Counted from the first letter of the stretch, positions 16,691 to 26,354 are shown. The stretch: 64,000 nt of DNA from CALNYS01 sp942490855 (GCA_942490855.1 CALNYS010000001.1:310001-374000), one strand, 5' to 3'. Numbers and translations are program-made. The notes: generated by a model not told the origin, from the letters alone.

Positions 16691-17908
16691 TTACTCGCGG
16701 GGCTCGATGACCAGCACCTCGATCTCCGCGACGTCCTCGACGAGGCGGAGCCCAAGCTGCTCGTAGAACGCGTCCCGCCACGCCGCGATGTATTGCTGCG
16801 GATCGGAATGGCGGAGGCGGTACGCGTCAGGGGGAATGCTTGCTTGCGCGGTGTAGCGAGCCGCGAGCCCGGTATCGTCGATTACGGGTAGCCGGATATC
16901 AGCTTCAAGGTATTCGACGAGCATCGAGAATCTCCGGCTCGCGATGTCCAGCCGCCCGGACCCGCCACTGCTTCCCTGGCCTAACGCGTCCGCAGGGTGT
17001 TCGGTCATCTTGTGCGGTTCGCCCGGGATGCGCTCAAGGCGCACGACCGGCACAGCCCGGTTGGCAAAGAAAATATTCACCCCGAAGTACGACTCGATCG
17101 TTGCGTGCGCGAGCACAGACAACTCGCGCATGTCCTCCGAGGGAGCGCTTACCTCAAGGGAGAAGAGACCATCGGGGAGATGCTCGAATCCCACACGGCG
17201 CCAGAGCCCTCGGAACCCCTCTCGGGGCCGGTACACGCCGTGCACCAACCACTCGGCGCTCACGCACTCCGCGCGGATCATGTTCGGGCCTCGGTCCGTC
17301 CCCTTCTCCATGACGGAGGCATTGTCGTGAGGAAGACATTGCGCGTCGCTCATCACGATCGAGACCCCCTCGGTTCCGTCGTGATCGTGGCGGATGCGGT
17401 TCGCGTTTCCGAGATCCTTCGGCGCCTCCCCACTGAGTACAGCACGCACATGTTCGAGCCGTAGATACAGTGGATCGACTTCCGCGACGAGAAGCCCCTC
17501 TTCGTCGATGATGTACGTCTGTGGGACAAGTGGCGAGCCGTACGCCGCTCGCGTTGCCCCGTCGTCGTCCGCGTACATCCGCGTGTCAAGTTGGTGCTTC
17601 TTCAGAAAGCGATCGATGGCGCGCTGGTCCTCGTTCACAATCGTTACGAACCGCACCGGCTCGTCCTCACACTCGCCGGCAAGATAATTGAGCGTGCTGA
17701 CTGACCTGATGCACGGCTGGCACCACGTTGTCAAGAACGTCATCACGACAACATTGCCTTTGAGGTCGGCCAATCTTTGCGAGGGAGTATCGGGTGTATG
17801 TGGCGTGTCTCGCAGGACCCACTCGGGCGCCGGTTCGCCGAGCATCACATCGGCCGGAGCGAACGTCGCGGAGAAGAATATGGTGAGCACTGATACGGTC
17901 ATGCGCAT
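16691..17908 (-). CDS. Exported thioredoxin-domain protein with TIGR03435-like C-terminus
   Basis: A 405-residue protein. It has a short signal peptide (MRMTVSVLTIFFSATFAPA), then a TlpA/ResA-like redoxin domain with active site TTWCQPC and the cis-Pro loop LVPQTYIID. The C-terminal ~190 residues end in a pattern like the TIGR03435 domain known mainly from Acidobacteria (FSMLVEYLE..LPVIDDTGLAARY, then EQLGLRLVEDVAEIEVLVI). The start at 17908 has GGGAG 7 bases upstream; an upstream GTG (17929) lacks one. GC falls to about 53-60% in the 60-base lines between 17,641 and 17,820, against about 70% around it. Composition and phylogenetic affinity suggest horizontal acquisition. Confidence 0.75.
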   Translation of the reverse strand: MRMTVSVLTIFFSATFAPADVMLGEPAPEWVLRDTPHTPDTPSQRLADLKGNVVVMTFLTTWCQPCIRSVSTLNYLAGECEDEPVRFVTIVNEDQRAIDRFLKKHQLDTRMYADDDGATRAAYGSPLVPQTYIIDEEGLLVAEVDPLYLRLEHVRAVLSGEAPKDLGNANRIRHDHDGTEGVSIVMSDAQCLPHDNASVMEKGTDRGPNMIRAECVSAEWLVHGVYRPREGFRGLWRRVGFEHLPDGLFSLEVSAPSEDMRELSVLAHATIESYFGVNIFFANRAVPVVRLERIPGEPHKMTEHPADALGQGSSGGSGRLDIASRRFSMLVEYLEADIRLPVIDDTGLAARYTAQASIPPDAYRLRHSDPQQYIAAWRDAFYEQLGLRLVEDVAEIEVLVIEPRE

Positions 17909-17998
17909 GGACAGGCTCCCTCTATACACATGAGTATAACGTGATATGTCGGTGACCCTGGGAGGCTCGCAGCAAGCGAAATACTTCCATTTGTGGGA

Positions 17999-20552
17999 TT
18001 ACCCACGCGTCGCCAACAACTCTCGCGGCGGGCGCTTCGCGAGACCCATTGCCGCCGGGGTCGCGGCGGCGAGGGCGAGGAAGGTGATCGTGGCGCTGCC
18101 GAGGAGGATCGCGTCGGGCTGGACCGCGAGCGTCACGTCGATCCCGGCGAGCCCCGCCCAGAGGACCGATTCGGCGATCGACGCCTGCACCCCCATGGCG
18201 GTCCCGACGACGCACGCGCCGAGCGCGACCAGCAGCGTCTCGGCGACGATGAGGCGGGCGAGCGTCCCCCCGGAGGCACCCACGGCCCGCAGGACGCCGA
18301 ACTCGTAGGCGCGGGCCTGGATGCCCGCGACGACCACGTTCGCGACCCCGAAGCACGCGATGAGCATCGCCGCGACCGCGATGCTCGAGACGACCTGCAT
18401 CGACGTCGTCCCCATCGCCGCGATGTTCTCCTTGATCGCGCGCCCCGAACCGACGGTGATGATGGAGTTCCTGAACTCGGCGCGGATCGCCTCGACGGCC
18501 TCCTCGTCGCTGTAGCGGTCGTTGAGATCGATCTGCACGAACTGCACGGAGTCGTTGCCGAAGCGCCCGATCATGTCGGCGCGCGACCCGAACACCGCGT
18601 GCAGCGCCTGGTTCTGGAACTGAGCGCCGACGTCGAAGTACTTGCCGACTAGATCGAGCCCGGGCGCCGCGACGACGCCGACGATGTCCATCTCGTGCTG
18701 CTGCCCGCGGAACTCGAAGGGGAAGACGTCGCCCACACCGATCTCTCGCGCGACGGCGAACTCGCGGGCGATGAGCACACCGCCGCCGCGCTCAAGGCGT
18801 TCGCGCGCCGTGTCCTCGTCCCCCTCGACCCACTCGAGCTTGGTCATGCGGAAGAACGGCTCGGGGGCGAACGCGATGAACGTCGAGCTCAGCTGGCTCA
18901 GCCGCCTGCACGCCGAGGAAGTTGGTCGTGACCGTCACCATCGAGATCGCGCACGTCTCGTCCACGGCGTCGAGGGAGTCCAGGCGGTCGATCGCGTCCT
19001 GGGGCAGCCCGGCGACGGAGTGGACAAACGCGTCGGGGAACTCGATCGCGCCGACCCAGTTGTCCATCAGCGCCCGCCCGCTCGTCCAGATGCCCACCAG
19101 CAGGGCCAGCCCCGTCATAAGCGAGCCCGCCGCGAAGCCGTGGCGCACCGGGGCGTGCGCGATCGCTCCCAAGAGTAGCGCGGGCGGCAGGCGCAGCGCA
19201 CGGGCGACGACCGGCACGCACAGCTTCGCGACTAGCAGCGTCACGGGCACACTCAGCAGGAAGTACCCGATGAGCATGAGCGGGGCGCCCGCGCTGATGT
19301 ACGTCCAGTAGACGAGCTGGGCGTCGTCGAGCACGAGCATCAGGAGCGCCTGCGTGCTCACACAGAGCAGCCCGATGCCGCCGAGCGTGAGCACGGCCGA
19401 GCGCGCCCCGGAGCGTGCGCGCACGGCGAGCGCCTCGAGAGGGCTCGTCCGCGCCGCCTGCCACGCGGGCCACACGGCCCCGGCGAGCCCCGACGCGAGG
19501 CAACCGCCGACGGCGAGCGCCATCCAGAGCGGGGGGACGACGAGCCCGCCGGGCAGGTGTTCCTCGTAGACGAGCGTGGCGATATAGGCCAGCGCGATGC
19601 CCGCGGGGACGCCGATGACCGCGCCGGCCGCCCCGATCACCCCGCCCACAAGCAGCTGCGCCGCCGCGATCTGGCGGCGCGTGCCGCCGATGCAGCGCAC
19701 GATCGCGAGCTCCCGCTGCCGTTCCGCGACGCTCGTGGTGAGCCCCGTCAGGATGATGAACGACGACGCGAGGAACGCGAAGACGGTCCAGATGAAGAGG
19801 CCGATCTGCATCACGCGCATGTTGCGGGCGAGCCCGGCCGCGGCGCGCTCGGTCGGCTCGAGGATCAGCCCGCGCGGCAGCTCCGCCTGGCGTCGCTCGA
19901 TGAACGCGTCTACGTCTTCGCTGTCGGGGAGATCGATGCCGATGCGCGAGAGGCGGGTCGCGAGGGGGTCGTGCGCGATGAGCTGGTCCCGCGTCACGTA
20001 CGCCCAGCGGCGCGCCAGCTTGTTGAGCGTCTCGGGCTGGAGGACGCCCACGACCTCCAGCGTCATCGGCGCGCCGAAGCGGGGCACCTCCAGCGTGTCG
20101 CCCACGCGTGCGCCCAGCGCGGTGCTGACGCGGTGTTCGATGACCACCTCGCCGGCGCGCTCGACGAATCGTCCCTCCGCGAGGCGGTAGCGCCGCAGCT
20201 TGTTCTCCACCTCGGGTTCGACGCCCGAGCCGTTCGCGACCAGCTCGTTGTCGCCGAGGCGCAGGGGAAGCGGGCCGAGGGAGTGGGGGGCCGCGACCGC
20301 GACCTCGTCCCAGCCGCGGACGATCTCGAGAGCGCTGTCGTCGAACGCCGCGCCCGCGACGTGCGCGAGGCTGACGTCGGCGCGCCCCACGGCGGCGTCG
20401 AGGCGGTCCTCCATCGAGACCGACACCGACGCCATGCCGCACGCGACAGCGGTGATCAGAGCGGCGGAGAGCGCGACGGCGCCGGCGAGCAGGCCGGTGC
20501 GTCCGCGCTTACCGTCCAGCGAGCTGGTAGCGAGTCGCCACGCCGGGAGCAT
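17999..20552 (-). pseudogene. FtsX/MacB-type ABC transporter permease split by a frameshift
   Basis: The gene starts at ATG 20552 and reads in one frame through a first transmembrane helix, a periplasmic domain (~40-250) and a first FtsX four-helix domain to about residue 550, NFLGVQA. The reading then has to shift by one base at about 18,890-18,905 to continue as SQLSSTFIAFAPEPFFRMTK and the second periplasmic and FtsX domains, ending at 17999. Uncorrected, the first frame stops at 18792 and the second can only restart at ATG 18847. Joined, the product would be ~850 residues with two FtsX domains, as in LolCE/macrolide-export-like permeases. It overlaps the ATPase gene by 44 bases. I see no slippery heptamer, so sequencing error or recent decay are the likely explanations. 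Confidence 0.8.
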
Positions 20553-21237
20553 CGAGTTCTCCTGTATCGAATCGGTCCGCGACCATCCCGTCGGCGAGGA
20601 CGAAGACCTCGCGACAGTGCGCCGCCGCGGCCGGTTCGTGCGTGACCATCAGCACCGTCATCTCGCGCTCCTCGGCGAGGGTCTCGAGCAGCGTCCACAG
20701 CGTTTCCGAGGACGCGGAGTCGAGCGCCCCCGTCGGCTCGTCGGCGAGGAGCACCGGGGGCGAAAAGAGCAGCGCCCGCGCGATCGCCACGCGCTGCTGT
20801 TCCCCGCCCGAGAGCGCATCGGGGCGGTGCGAGGCGCGCGGGAGCACGCCGAGGACATCGAGAAGCTCCTCGGCGCGTTTGCGCAGCGCGCCCGCGGGTT
20901 CACGCACGAGCAGGCCCGGGAGCTCGACGTTCTCGCGCGCCGTCATCGTGGGGATGAGGTTGAACTGCTGAAACACCACGCCCACCCCGCGCTGGCGAAA
21001 ACGCGTCAGCGCGCCGTCGTCGAGCGTGTCGAGACGCTCGCCCGAGACCCAGACCTCGCCCGAATCCGGGCGGTCGAGGGCCGCGAGCAGGTGCATCAGG
21101 GTGGACTTGCCCGAGCCCGATGGGCCCATCACCGCGACGAAGCCGGGACGTTCGACCTCCAGCGTCGCCCCGCGGAGCGCGTGGGTGACGCGCCCGGGCA
21201 GCGCGTACGACTTGTGAACGTCCAGGCAGCGGATCAT
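20509..21237 (-). CDS. ABC transporter ATP-binding protein (LolD/MacB type)
   Basis: A 242-residue ATPase of the LolD/MacB/FtsE class. Walker A is GPSGSGKST, the Q-loop FQQFNLIPTMTARENVELP is the typical wording of this subfamily, the signature is LSGGEQQR, Walker B is VLLADEPTGALD and the H-loop is VTHEP. It partners the overlapping FtsX-type permease downstream; such pairs move lipoproteins or export peptides rather than import solutes. The start ATG at 21237 lies 34 bases from the gcvH stop, so transcription from gcvH may continue into it. Confidence 0.92.
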   Translation of the reverse strand: MIRCLDVHKSYALPGRVTHALRGATLEVERPGFVAVMGPSGSGKSTLMHLLAALDRPDSGEVWVSGERLDTLDDGALTRFRQRGVGVVFQQFNLIPTMTARENVELPGLLVREPAGALRKRAEELLDVLGVLPRASHRPDALSGGEQQRVAIARALLFSPPVLLADEPTGALDSASSETLWTLLETLAEEREMTVLMVTHEPAAAAHCREVFVLADGMVADRFDTGELDAPGVATRYQLAGR

Positions 21238-21271
21238 GCGCCTGCTTCTTCGGCGTCGGGGCGCCTCAGAT

Positions 21272-21652
21272 TCACGAATCGTGCTTCTGATCGTACACGT
21301 CGGCCGTCATCAGGCCGTCGAAGGGGGCGGGGTCGGAGACCTTGATCTTGACCAGCCAGCCGGCCCCGTGGGGATCGGTGTTGAGGGCGGCGGGGTCCGA
21401 TTCGAGATCGGCGTTGGTCTCGATCACCTCGCCGGCGAAGGCGCAGTAGACGTCGGACGTCGCCTTGACGGATTCGACCTCACCGACCGATTCGCCGGGC
21501 GACACGCTGGCGCCCACGGGCTTCATCTCGACATAGGTCACGTCGGTCAGCTCATCGACGGCGAACTTGGTCAGGCCCAGCGTCAGGACGTCCCCGTCGA
21601 GCTTGTGCCATTCGTGGGACTCGGAGTAGCGGCGGTCGTCGGGGCTGGGCAT
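21272..21652 (-). CDS. gcvH: Glycine cleavage system H protein
   Basis: A 126-residue lipoyl carrier that shuttles the aminomethyl group between the P, T and L proteins. YSESHEW near the N-terminus, the lipoylation site VESVKATSDVY (Lys63) and the C-terminal GAGWLVKIK are all diagnostic. AAGGAAGA precedes the ATG at 21652. No gcvP, gcvT or lpd lies in the window, and I see no glycine riboswitch upstream. The divergent neighbour starts 104 bases away. Confidence 0.95.
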   Translation of the reverse strand: MPSPDDRRYSESHEWHKLDGDVLTLGLTKFAVDELTDVTYVEMKPVGASVSPGESVGEVESVKATSDVYCAFAGEVIETNADLESDPAALNTDPHGAGWLVKIKVSDPAPFDGLMTADVYDQKHDS

Positions 21653-21755
21653 GCGGCGTCTTCCTTGCGTGGTTGGTTCCCCGGACATGCTAGTCGCGCG
21701 TCGCCGCCGGGCAAGGCGCGAGCGAGGGGCGCGCGGGTCGAGTACCTTGCGCCCG

Positions 21756-22529
21756 ATGCTGCTGATCGCTTCCTCCACGACGTTCCGCGGGCGCCTCGCC
21801 TCAGGCGACCTGACGCTCGATGCCCTCCCGCGGCATATCCACGAGGAACACGCCATCCGCGGCATGACCCTCACGGCGGATCTCCTTGCCGGCGCTGACA
21901 TGGCCCGCCTCGACGGGCTCCGCGAAGCGGCGGACAAGGCCGTCTGCCCCATCCTGCTCCTGCAAGAGAGCGGGCCCCAGAACTTCTCGTCGGTCGATAC
22001 CGTCAACGCCGCGGTCGAGCGCGTCACGCGCGTCCTCCACGCGGCGCAGCGCCTCGGCTGCAGCGCCGTCGGCATCGAGGTGTCGCCGGTGAGCGACGAG
22101 GACGAGATGGAACGCCTCGTCGACGGCCTCAAAGACGTGTCCCCGACGGCCGAAAAGCTCGATCTGAACCTGCTTGTCCGCGTCGGGCTCGACCCGGTCA
22201 AAACGCCCGAGGACGCCTCGGAGCTCATCAAGCAGGTCGGCGGCTTCCGCGTCGGCACGCTCCCCGACTTCGAGCTCGCGTGCGACCAGGGCGACGGCGC
22301 CGAGCACCTCAAACGCGTCGCGCCCTACGCCTCGGTCGTGCTCGCTTCGACCGTCAAGTTCCAGAAGAACGGGAAGCACCCGGCCTACGATCTGACAGCG
22401 CTGGTCGCCGCGCTCCAGGAGATCGGTTTCGATGGGGCCCTCGCGGTCGAGCACCGCGGCGAGGGCGACCCGGATGTGATGCTGCGCCTCGCCGCCGAGA
22501 CGATCGAGCGGGCGCTGGAGAAAGTGTGA
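21756..22529 (+). CDS. TIM-barrel protein of the sugar phosphate isomerase/epimerase type
   Basis: A 257-residue protein resembling xylose-isomerase-like TIM barrels. It shows regularly spaced beta-strand ends (ILLLQES, AVGIEVSP, NLLVRVG, VVLASTVKF) and a C-terminal ALAVEHRGEGDP that provides the usual Glu and His ligands. The substrate is not predictable. The frame is open upstream to 21651, overlapping gcvH, but the ATG at 21756 starts the fold and has TACCTT 7 bases before it with no ribosome site, suggesting a leaderless mRNA. Its stop overlaps the cmk start (TGATG). Confidence 0.65.
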   Translation: MLLIASSTTFRGRLASGDLTLDALPRHIHEEHAIRGMTLTADLLAGADMARLDGLREAADKAVCPILLLQESGPQNFSSVDTVNAAVERVTRVLHAAQRLGCSAVGIEVSPVSDEDEMERLVDGLKDVSPTAEKLDLNLLVRVGLDPVKTPEDASELIKQVGGFRVGTLPDFELACDQGDGAEHLKRVAPYASVVLASTVKFQKNGKHPAYDLTALVAALQEIGFDGALAVEHRGEGDPDVMLRLAAETIERALEKV

Positions 22530-23311
22530 TGGGGGGAACCGCGGTGAGCGCACACAAGAACCCGGAGCGCGGAGGCGCGCCCGACCTCACCGGGCCCGTG
22601 CGAGACATCGCACGCGACATCTACCCGCTTATCGTGACGATCGACGGCCCCGCCGGCACCGGCAAGTCGTCCGTCGCCCGCGAGCTCGCCCACCGCCTCG
22701 GGATGGAGTTCCTCGACACCGGCGCGATGTACCGCGCCGCGACCGCTCTCGCGATCGACCGCTCCGTCGCGTTCGACGACGGGCCCGCGATCGCCGCTCT
22801 CACCCTCGACGCCGAGATCCACTTCGACTGGCGCTCCGACCCGCCGGCGCTCATGGCGTACGGCAAGCCCTACACCGACCGCCTCCGCGACGCCGACGTC
22901 AACCGCGCCGTCTCGCCCGTCTCCGGGCTCGCCGAGCTGCGCGACGTCCTCGTCCGCCGCCAGCGTTTGATCGGGCAGCAGCACCCGCTCCTCGTGACCG
23001 AAGGGCGCGACCAGGGCTCGGTCGTCTTCCCCGACGCGGGGGCGAAGTTCTACCTCGACGCCTCCCCGCGCGTCCGCGCCACGCGACGAGCCCTCCAGCT
23101 CCACGACGCGCCCTCGCCCGAGCAGATCGAATCCATCGAGGCGGACATCGCCGAGCGCGACCGTCTCGACACCCAGCGCACCGTCGGCCCGCTCGTCGTC
23201 CCCGACGGCGCCGAGCGCGTGGACACCTCGGACATCTCGCTCGAAGAAGTCGCCGACCACCTCGAAGCGGCCGTGCGGCGCATGGCCACCAAGCGAGCCC
23301 CGGACCAGTGA
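22529..23311 (+). CDS. cmk: Cytidylate kinase
   Basis: A 260-residue kinase phosphorylating CMP and dCMP with ATP. VTIDGPAGTGKSSVAREL is the P-loop, GMEFLDTGAMYRA and the later TEGRDQGSVVFPDA are family signatures, and VRATRRALQL belongs to the lid. A ~30-residue hydrophilic extension precedes the core. The ATG at 22529 overlaps the previous stop; a GTG at 22544 preceded by a G-rich stretch is an alternative. The order cmk-plsC, with a 4-base overlap, is seen in several bacterial groups. Confidence 0.94.
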   Translation: MGGTAVSAHKNPERGGAPDLTGPVRDIARDIYPLIVTIDGPAGTGKSSVARELAHRLGMEFLDTGAMYRAATALAIDRSVAFDDGPAIAALTLDAEIHFDWRSDPPALMAYGKPYTDRLRDADVNRAVSPVSGLAELRDVLVRRQRLIGQQHPLLVTEGRDQGSVVFPDAGAKFYLDASPRVRATRRALQLHDAPSPEQIESIEADIAERDRLDTQRTVGPLVVPDGAERVDTSDISLEEVADHLEAAVRRMATKRAPDQ

Positions 23312-23961
23312 GCGCCCGCAGGACGCACTGGCTTCTCCCGAAGCCGCTGCGCTGGTGCTGGTACCGCTTCTGGAAGAACGTCTACCTGCTCTGGCTCACC
23401 CTCGCCCACCGCTTCAGGGTCACAGGCAAGCACCACCTGCCCAAGCGCGGGCCCTACCTGATCATCTCCAACCACCAGTCCCTCCACGACCCGCCCGCCA
23501 TCGGCGCCAGCGTCCGCGGCGAGTTCCACCCTCTCGCACGCGACACGCTCTTTGACACCCCGCTCTTCGGCTGGGGCATCGCCAACTGCAACGCCATCCC
23601 CGTCCGCCAGGACGGCGGGCAGGACCGCGCGGCGATCCAGGCGTGCATCGACAGGCTCAGCGAAGGGGGCGTCGTCGCGGTCTTCCCCGAAGGCGCCCGC
23701 ACGCCCGACGGCGCGATCCACGAGTTCCACGCCGGGGCGTCCCTCATCGCCCGAAAAGCGAAGGTGCCCGTCGTCCCGGCCGCGATCCGCGGCGCCTACG
23801 AGGTCTGGCCCCGCACCCGCACGCTGCCCCGCCCCGGCGGACGCGTACGCGTGGGGTACGCGAAGCCCATCCCCGCCGAGACCGTCGCGAGCCTCAAAGG
23901 GGGCGAGCTGACGGCGCTCTTCGAGGCCGAGGTCCGCCGGCTCTTTGACGAGCTCGGGTAG
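23308..23961 (+). CDS. plsC: 1-acyl-sn-glycerol-3-phosphate acyltransferase
   Basis: A 217-residue membrane-associated acyltransferase that adds the second acyl chain to lysophosphatidic acid. The catalytic HxxxxD lies in SNHQSLHDPP; the glycerophosphate-binding FPEGAR and the later VVPAAIRG motif are also present. One hydrophobic N-terminal segment (WKNVYLLWLTLAH) would anchor it. Translation starts at the GTG of a GTGA overlap with cmk. Confidence 0.9.
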   Translation: MSARRTHWLLPKPLRWCWYRFWKNVYLLWLTLAHRFRVTGKHHLPKRGPYLIISNHQSLHDPPAIGASVRGEFHPLARDTLFDTPLFGWGIANCNAIPVRQDGGQDRAAIQACIDRLSEGGVVAVFPEGARTPDGAIHEFHAGASLIARKAKVPVVPAAIRGAYEVWPRTRTLPRPGGRVRVGYAKPIPAETVASLKGGELTALFEAEVRRLFDELG

Positions 23962-24047
23962 CACCCGCCCGGGGCGGCGTTATCCTATTCGCCCCGCTCA
24001 CGCACCAGTACACACCAGCCGGGCCCTCGCCCGACGGAGCCACCACG

Positions 24048-24518
24048 ATGGAAACGACGCTCATCATCCTCAAGCCCGACGCCGTGCAGCGCGGCCTCAT
24101 GGGTGAGATCATCACCCGCTTCGAGCGCAAGGGCCTGCAGATCGTCGGCGCCAAGCTGATGCAGATCTCCCAGGACCTCGCCGCCACCCACTACGAAGCG
24201 CACAAGGAGCGCCCCTTCTACAGCGGCCTCGTCTCCTTCATGACCAGCTCGCCCGTGCTGGTCCTCGCCGTCCGCGGCGTCGGCGCGATCGCCATCTCCC
24301 GCAGCATGATGGGCGCGACCTTCGGCTCCAAGGCCGACGCCGGCACCATCCGCGGCGACTACGGCGTCTCCAACTCCTTCAACCTCATCCACGGGTCCGA
24401 CAGCCCCGAGGCCGCGACCCGCGAGCTCGGCCTGTTCTTCTCCGCCGGCGAGGTCCTCGAATGGAACCGCGCCAGCGAGCAGTGGATCTACGACCTCTCG
24501 GGCGGCGACCCCGAGTAA
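24048..24518 (+). CDS. ndk: Nucleoside-diphosphate kinase
   Basis: A 156-residue enzyme equilibrating nucleoside di- and triphosphates through a phospho-His. The opening TLIILKPDAVQRGLMGEII, the middle HYEAHKERPFY and the active-site NLIHGSDSPE are textbook NDK motifs. GGAGCC lies 8 bases before the ATG and TATCCT around 23980 may be its -10 box. A terminator follows at 24552. Confidence 0.97.
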   Translation: METTLIILKPDAVQRGLMGEIITRFERKGLQIVGAKLMQISQDLAATHYEAHKERPFYSGLVSFMTSSPVLVLAVRGVGAIAISRSMMGATFGSKADAGTIRGDYGVSNSFNLIHGSDSPEAATRELGLFFSAGEVLEWNRASEQWIYDLSGGDPE

Positions 24519-24551
24519 GCGCCCCCGCGAACATCAAACACGACCGATGCG

Positions 24552-24590
24552 CGCCCGCGGGGGAATACCCTCCCCGCGGGCGTGTTTGTG
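24552..24590 (+). terminator. Rho-independent terminator after ndk
   Basis: An 11-bp GC-rich stem (CGCCCGCGGGG at 24552-24562 with its complement at 24572-24582) and a 9-base loop, followed by the T-rich tail TGTTTGTGT. It lies between ndk and the DoxX-like gene. Confidence 0.7.
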
Positions 24591-24616
24591 TACGTGCACC
24601 ACGGGAGCACGAAACC

Positions 24617-25066
24617 ATGAAGACCGCCTCGCAATGCAAGACCCTGTTGCTGACCTCGTGGGCGCTCCAGATCGTCCTCGCCGCGGTCTTCCTCGCGATG
24701 GGCGCGTACCCGAAGCTCAGCGGGGACGTCTACTCCATCGCGTTGTTTGAGAAGCTCGGCTTCGAGCCTGGGCGCTACATCGTCGGCGGGGCCGAAGCGC
24801 TCGCCGCCGTGCTGCTGCTGACGCCCGGCGCGCACGCGATAGGGGGCCTGCTCGTGGTCGGTCTGATGCTCGGCGCGATCGGCTCGCACCTCGGGCCGCT
24901 CGGCATCGAGACCGAACTGATGATCGACGGCGAAACCGAAACGCTCCCGCAGCTTTTTCCGATGTCGATCGTGTTCCTGCTGCTCGCGTCCGTGCTCGTG
25001 TTCCTGCGCCGTGACGAACTGCCCGTCGTCGGTGAGCGGTTCAGAGCGACCCCCACCGAGGCGTAA
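24617..25066 (+). CDS. DoxX-like four-helix membrane protein
   Basis: A 149-residue protein with four hydrophobic helices (about residues 10-30, 50-72, 75-95 and 115-135). The pattern LAMGAYPKLSG after helix 1 and GGAEALAAVLLLTPGAHAIGG in helix 2 fit the DoxX/DoxD superfamily of quinone- or redox-linked membrane proteins. GGGAG precedes the ATG at 24617. It is convergent with ctaA, whose stop lies one base beyond its own. The biochemical role is unknown. Confidence 0.65.
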   Translation: MKTASQCKTLLLTSWALQIVLAAVFLAMGAYPKLSGDVYSIALFEKLGFEPGRYIVGGAEALAAVLLLTPGAHAIGGLLVVGLMLGAIGSHLGPLGIETELMIDGETETLPQLFPMSIVFLLLASVLVFLRRDELPVVGERFRATPTEA

Positions 25067-25067
25067 C

Positions 25068-26354
25068 TCAGGGGCGCGACAGCCGCGCCGACCACAGCGC
25101 CAGCAGCGTCGTCACCGAGAACAGCAGCGCGCCGACCACCTGGTGCGTCGTCGTGACCGCGAGGTCGTACGCCGGCGGCGTCTCGGCGTTGCGCGTCATG
25201 AAAAACACGCCCAGCGCCGCGACGCCCAGCAGCATCTGCAACGCGACGGCGTGCACGCACGACTTCCCGAGCCTCGCCTCCAGGCGGTTCTCGTGCTTGC
25301 TCGCCTTGGCGCCCGCGGCGGTGAGGACGCCCGCGACAACAAGCGAGAACCCCGCGTGCGTCATCACGCCGTGGAGCGAGTCGGGGAAGTGACGCGCGAC
25401 GGCGCCGAACACGATCTGGAGAAACAGCACCACCAGCGCGCCGATCGCCAGCTGGAGCGGCGCCTTCTCCTTCGGCGCGTCGCGCCACGCCCGCGTCGAG
25501 ATCAGCGTGATCGAGGCGATCAGCGCCACAAAGAGCATCGCGCTGATCCCGTGCAGCATCGCGAGGACCTGCGAGTCCGCGGCGACACGCATCCCGCCGG
25601 CGTACCCCTGCAGGCTCACATGCACGAACGCGACGACGCTCAGGACCTTGATCACAGCGCCGCGACCGTACAGAGCCGCGAGCACAAGAAACGCGATCGT
25701 TGATAACCCTGTGAACGCACCGAGCAAGCGGTGCGCGTGCTCGAAGTACACGCCGCCCGTCATCTTCGAGAGAGGGTAGAGAAACATGTTCGCGCCGAAC
25801 GTCGCGGGCCAGTCGGGCACCGCCATCCCGGCTTCCGCCGCCGTCACCACGCCGCCCGCGGCGAGCACCATCAACGTCGCGACGAGCGTGATCCCGCCCA
25901 TACGCGGCAGCCAGTCGACCGCCGGGCGGGGCGTCTCCGCCGCGGTCCGCCGCGCAACGAGCCCCGCCACCAGCCCGAACAGGGAGGTGAAGGTGACCCA
26001 CCCCGCGCACATCGCCGTGAGCTGGCCGAGGGCCGGCAGCTCGTCCTTCTTCGAGAGTTCCGCGAAGTAGGCGCCCATCGCGACCAGGCTGACAAACCCG
26101 AGCAGCGCGCCGGCAAGGAGCCCGACCTTCAGCACGCTCGCCCGCCCGCTCGGGCCCAGCAGCGCCACGAGCGAGACGGCCGCGGCCGCGAGCATCACAA
26201 GGCCCACGGCCCCGCCCGGGAGGCTCAGCCCCGGGAAATGCAGCACATACGCCGTCGCCAGCATCGCGCAGCACGCCCCGAAGGCGGCCGTCACGGCGGG
26301 GGCGAGGCTCGAGGAATATCCTGTCAGATGAGAATCGGCGGGTGTGTCAGTCAT
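25068..26354 (-). CDS. ctaA: Haem A synthase, COX15/CtaA family
   Basis: A 428-residue membrane protein that oxidises the C8 methyl of haem O to make haem A for the oxidase encoded across the divergent promoter. About twelve hydrophobic segments are visible. Conserved elements include PDWPATFG followed by FEHAHRLLGAFTGL (haem-ligand His) and, in the second half, HFPDSLHGVMTHAGF and TTHQVVGALLF. The N-terminal ~130 residues hold extra helices compared with the usual ~310-residue form. The ATG at 26354 has TACACT 6 bases upstream and no ribosome site, so the mRNA is probably leaderless. Confidence 0.88.
   Translation of the reverse strand: MTDTPADSHLTGYSSSLAPAVTAAFGACCAMLATAYVLHFPGLSLPGGAVGLVMLAAAAVSLVALLGPSGRASVLKVGLLAGALLGFVSLVAMGAYFAELSKKDELPALGQLTAMCAGWVTFTSLFGLVAGLVARRTAAETPRPAVDWLPRMGGITLVATLMVLAAGGVVTAAEAGMAVPDWPATFGANMFLYPLSKMTGGVYFEHAHRLLGAFTGLSTIAFLVLAALYGRGAVIKVLSVVAFVHVSLQGYAGGMRVAADSQVLAMLHGISAMLFVALIASITLISTRAWRDAPKEKAPLQLAIGALVVLFLQIVFGAVARHFPDSLHGVMTHAGFSLVVAGVLTAAGAKASKHENRLEARLGKSCVHAVALQMLLGVAALGVFFMTRNAETPPAYDLAVTTTHQVVGALLFSVTTLLALWSARLSRP

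Noticed and set aside
18885..18911. Programmed ribosomal frameshift in the FtsX permease
   Set aside because: No slippery heptamer or obvious stimulatory structure near the break; error or decay is simpler.
21653..21755. Glycine riboswitch controlling gcvH or start of the TIM-barrel gene at 21651
   Set aside because: The 104-bp divergent gap is too short for a tandem glycine aptamer and shows no matching helices; the upstream in-frame start would overlap gcvH and lacks conserved sequence.
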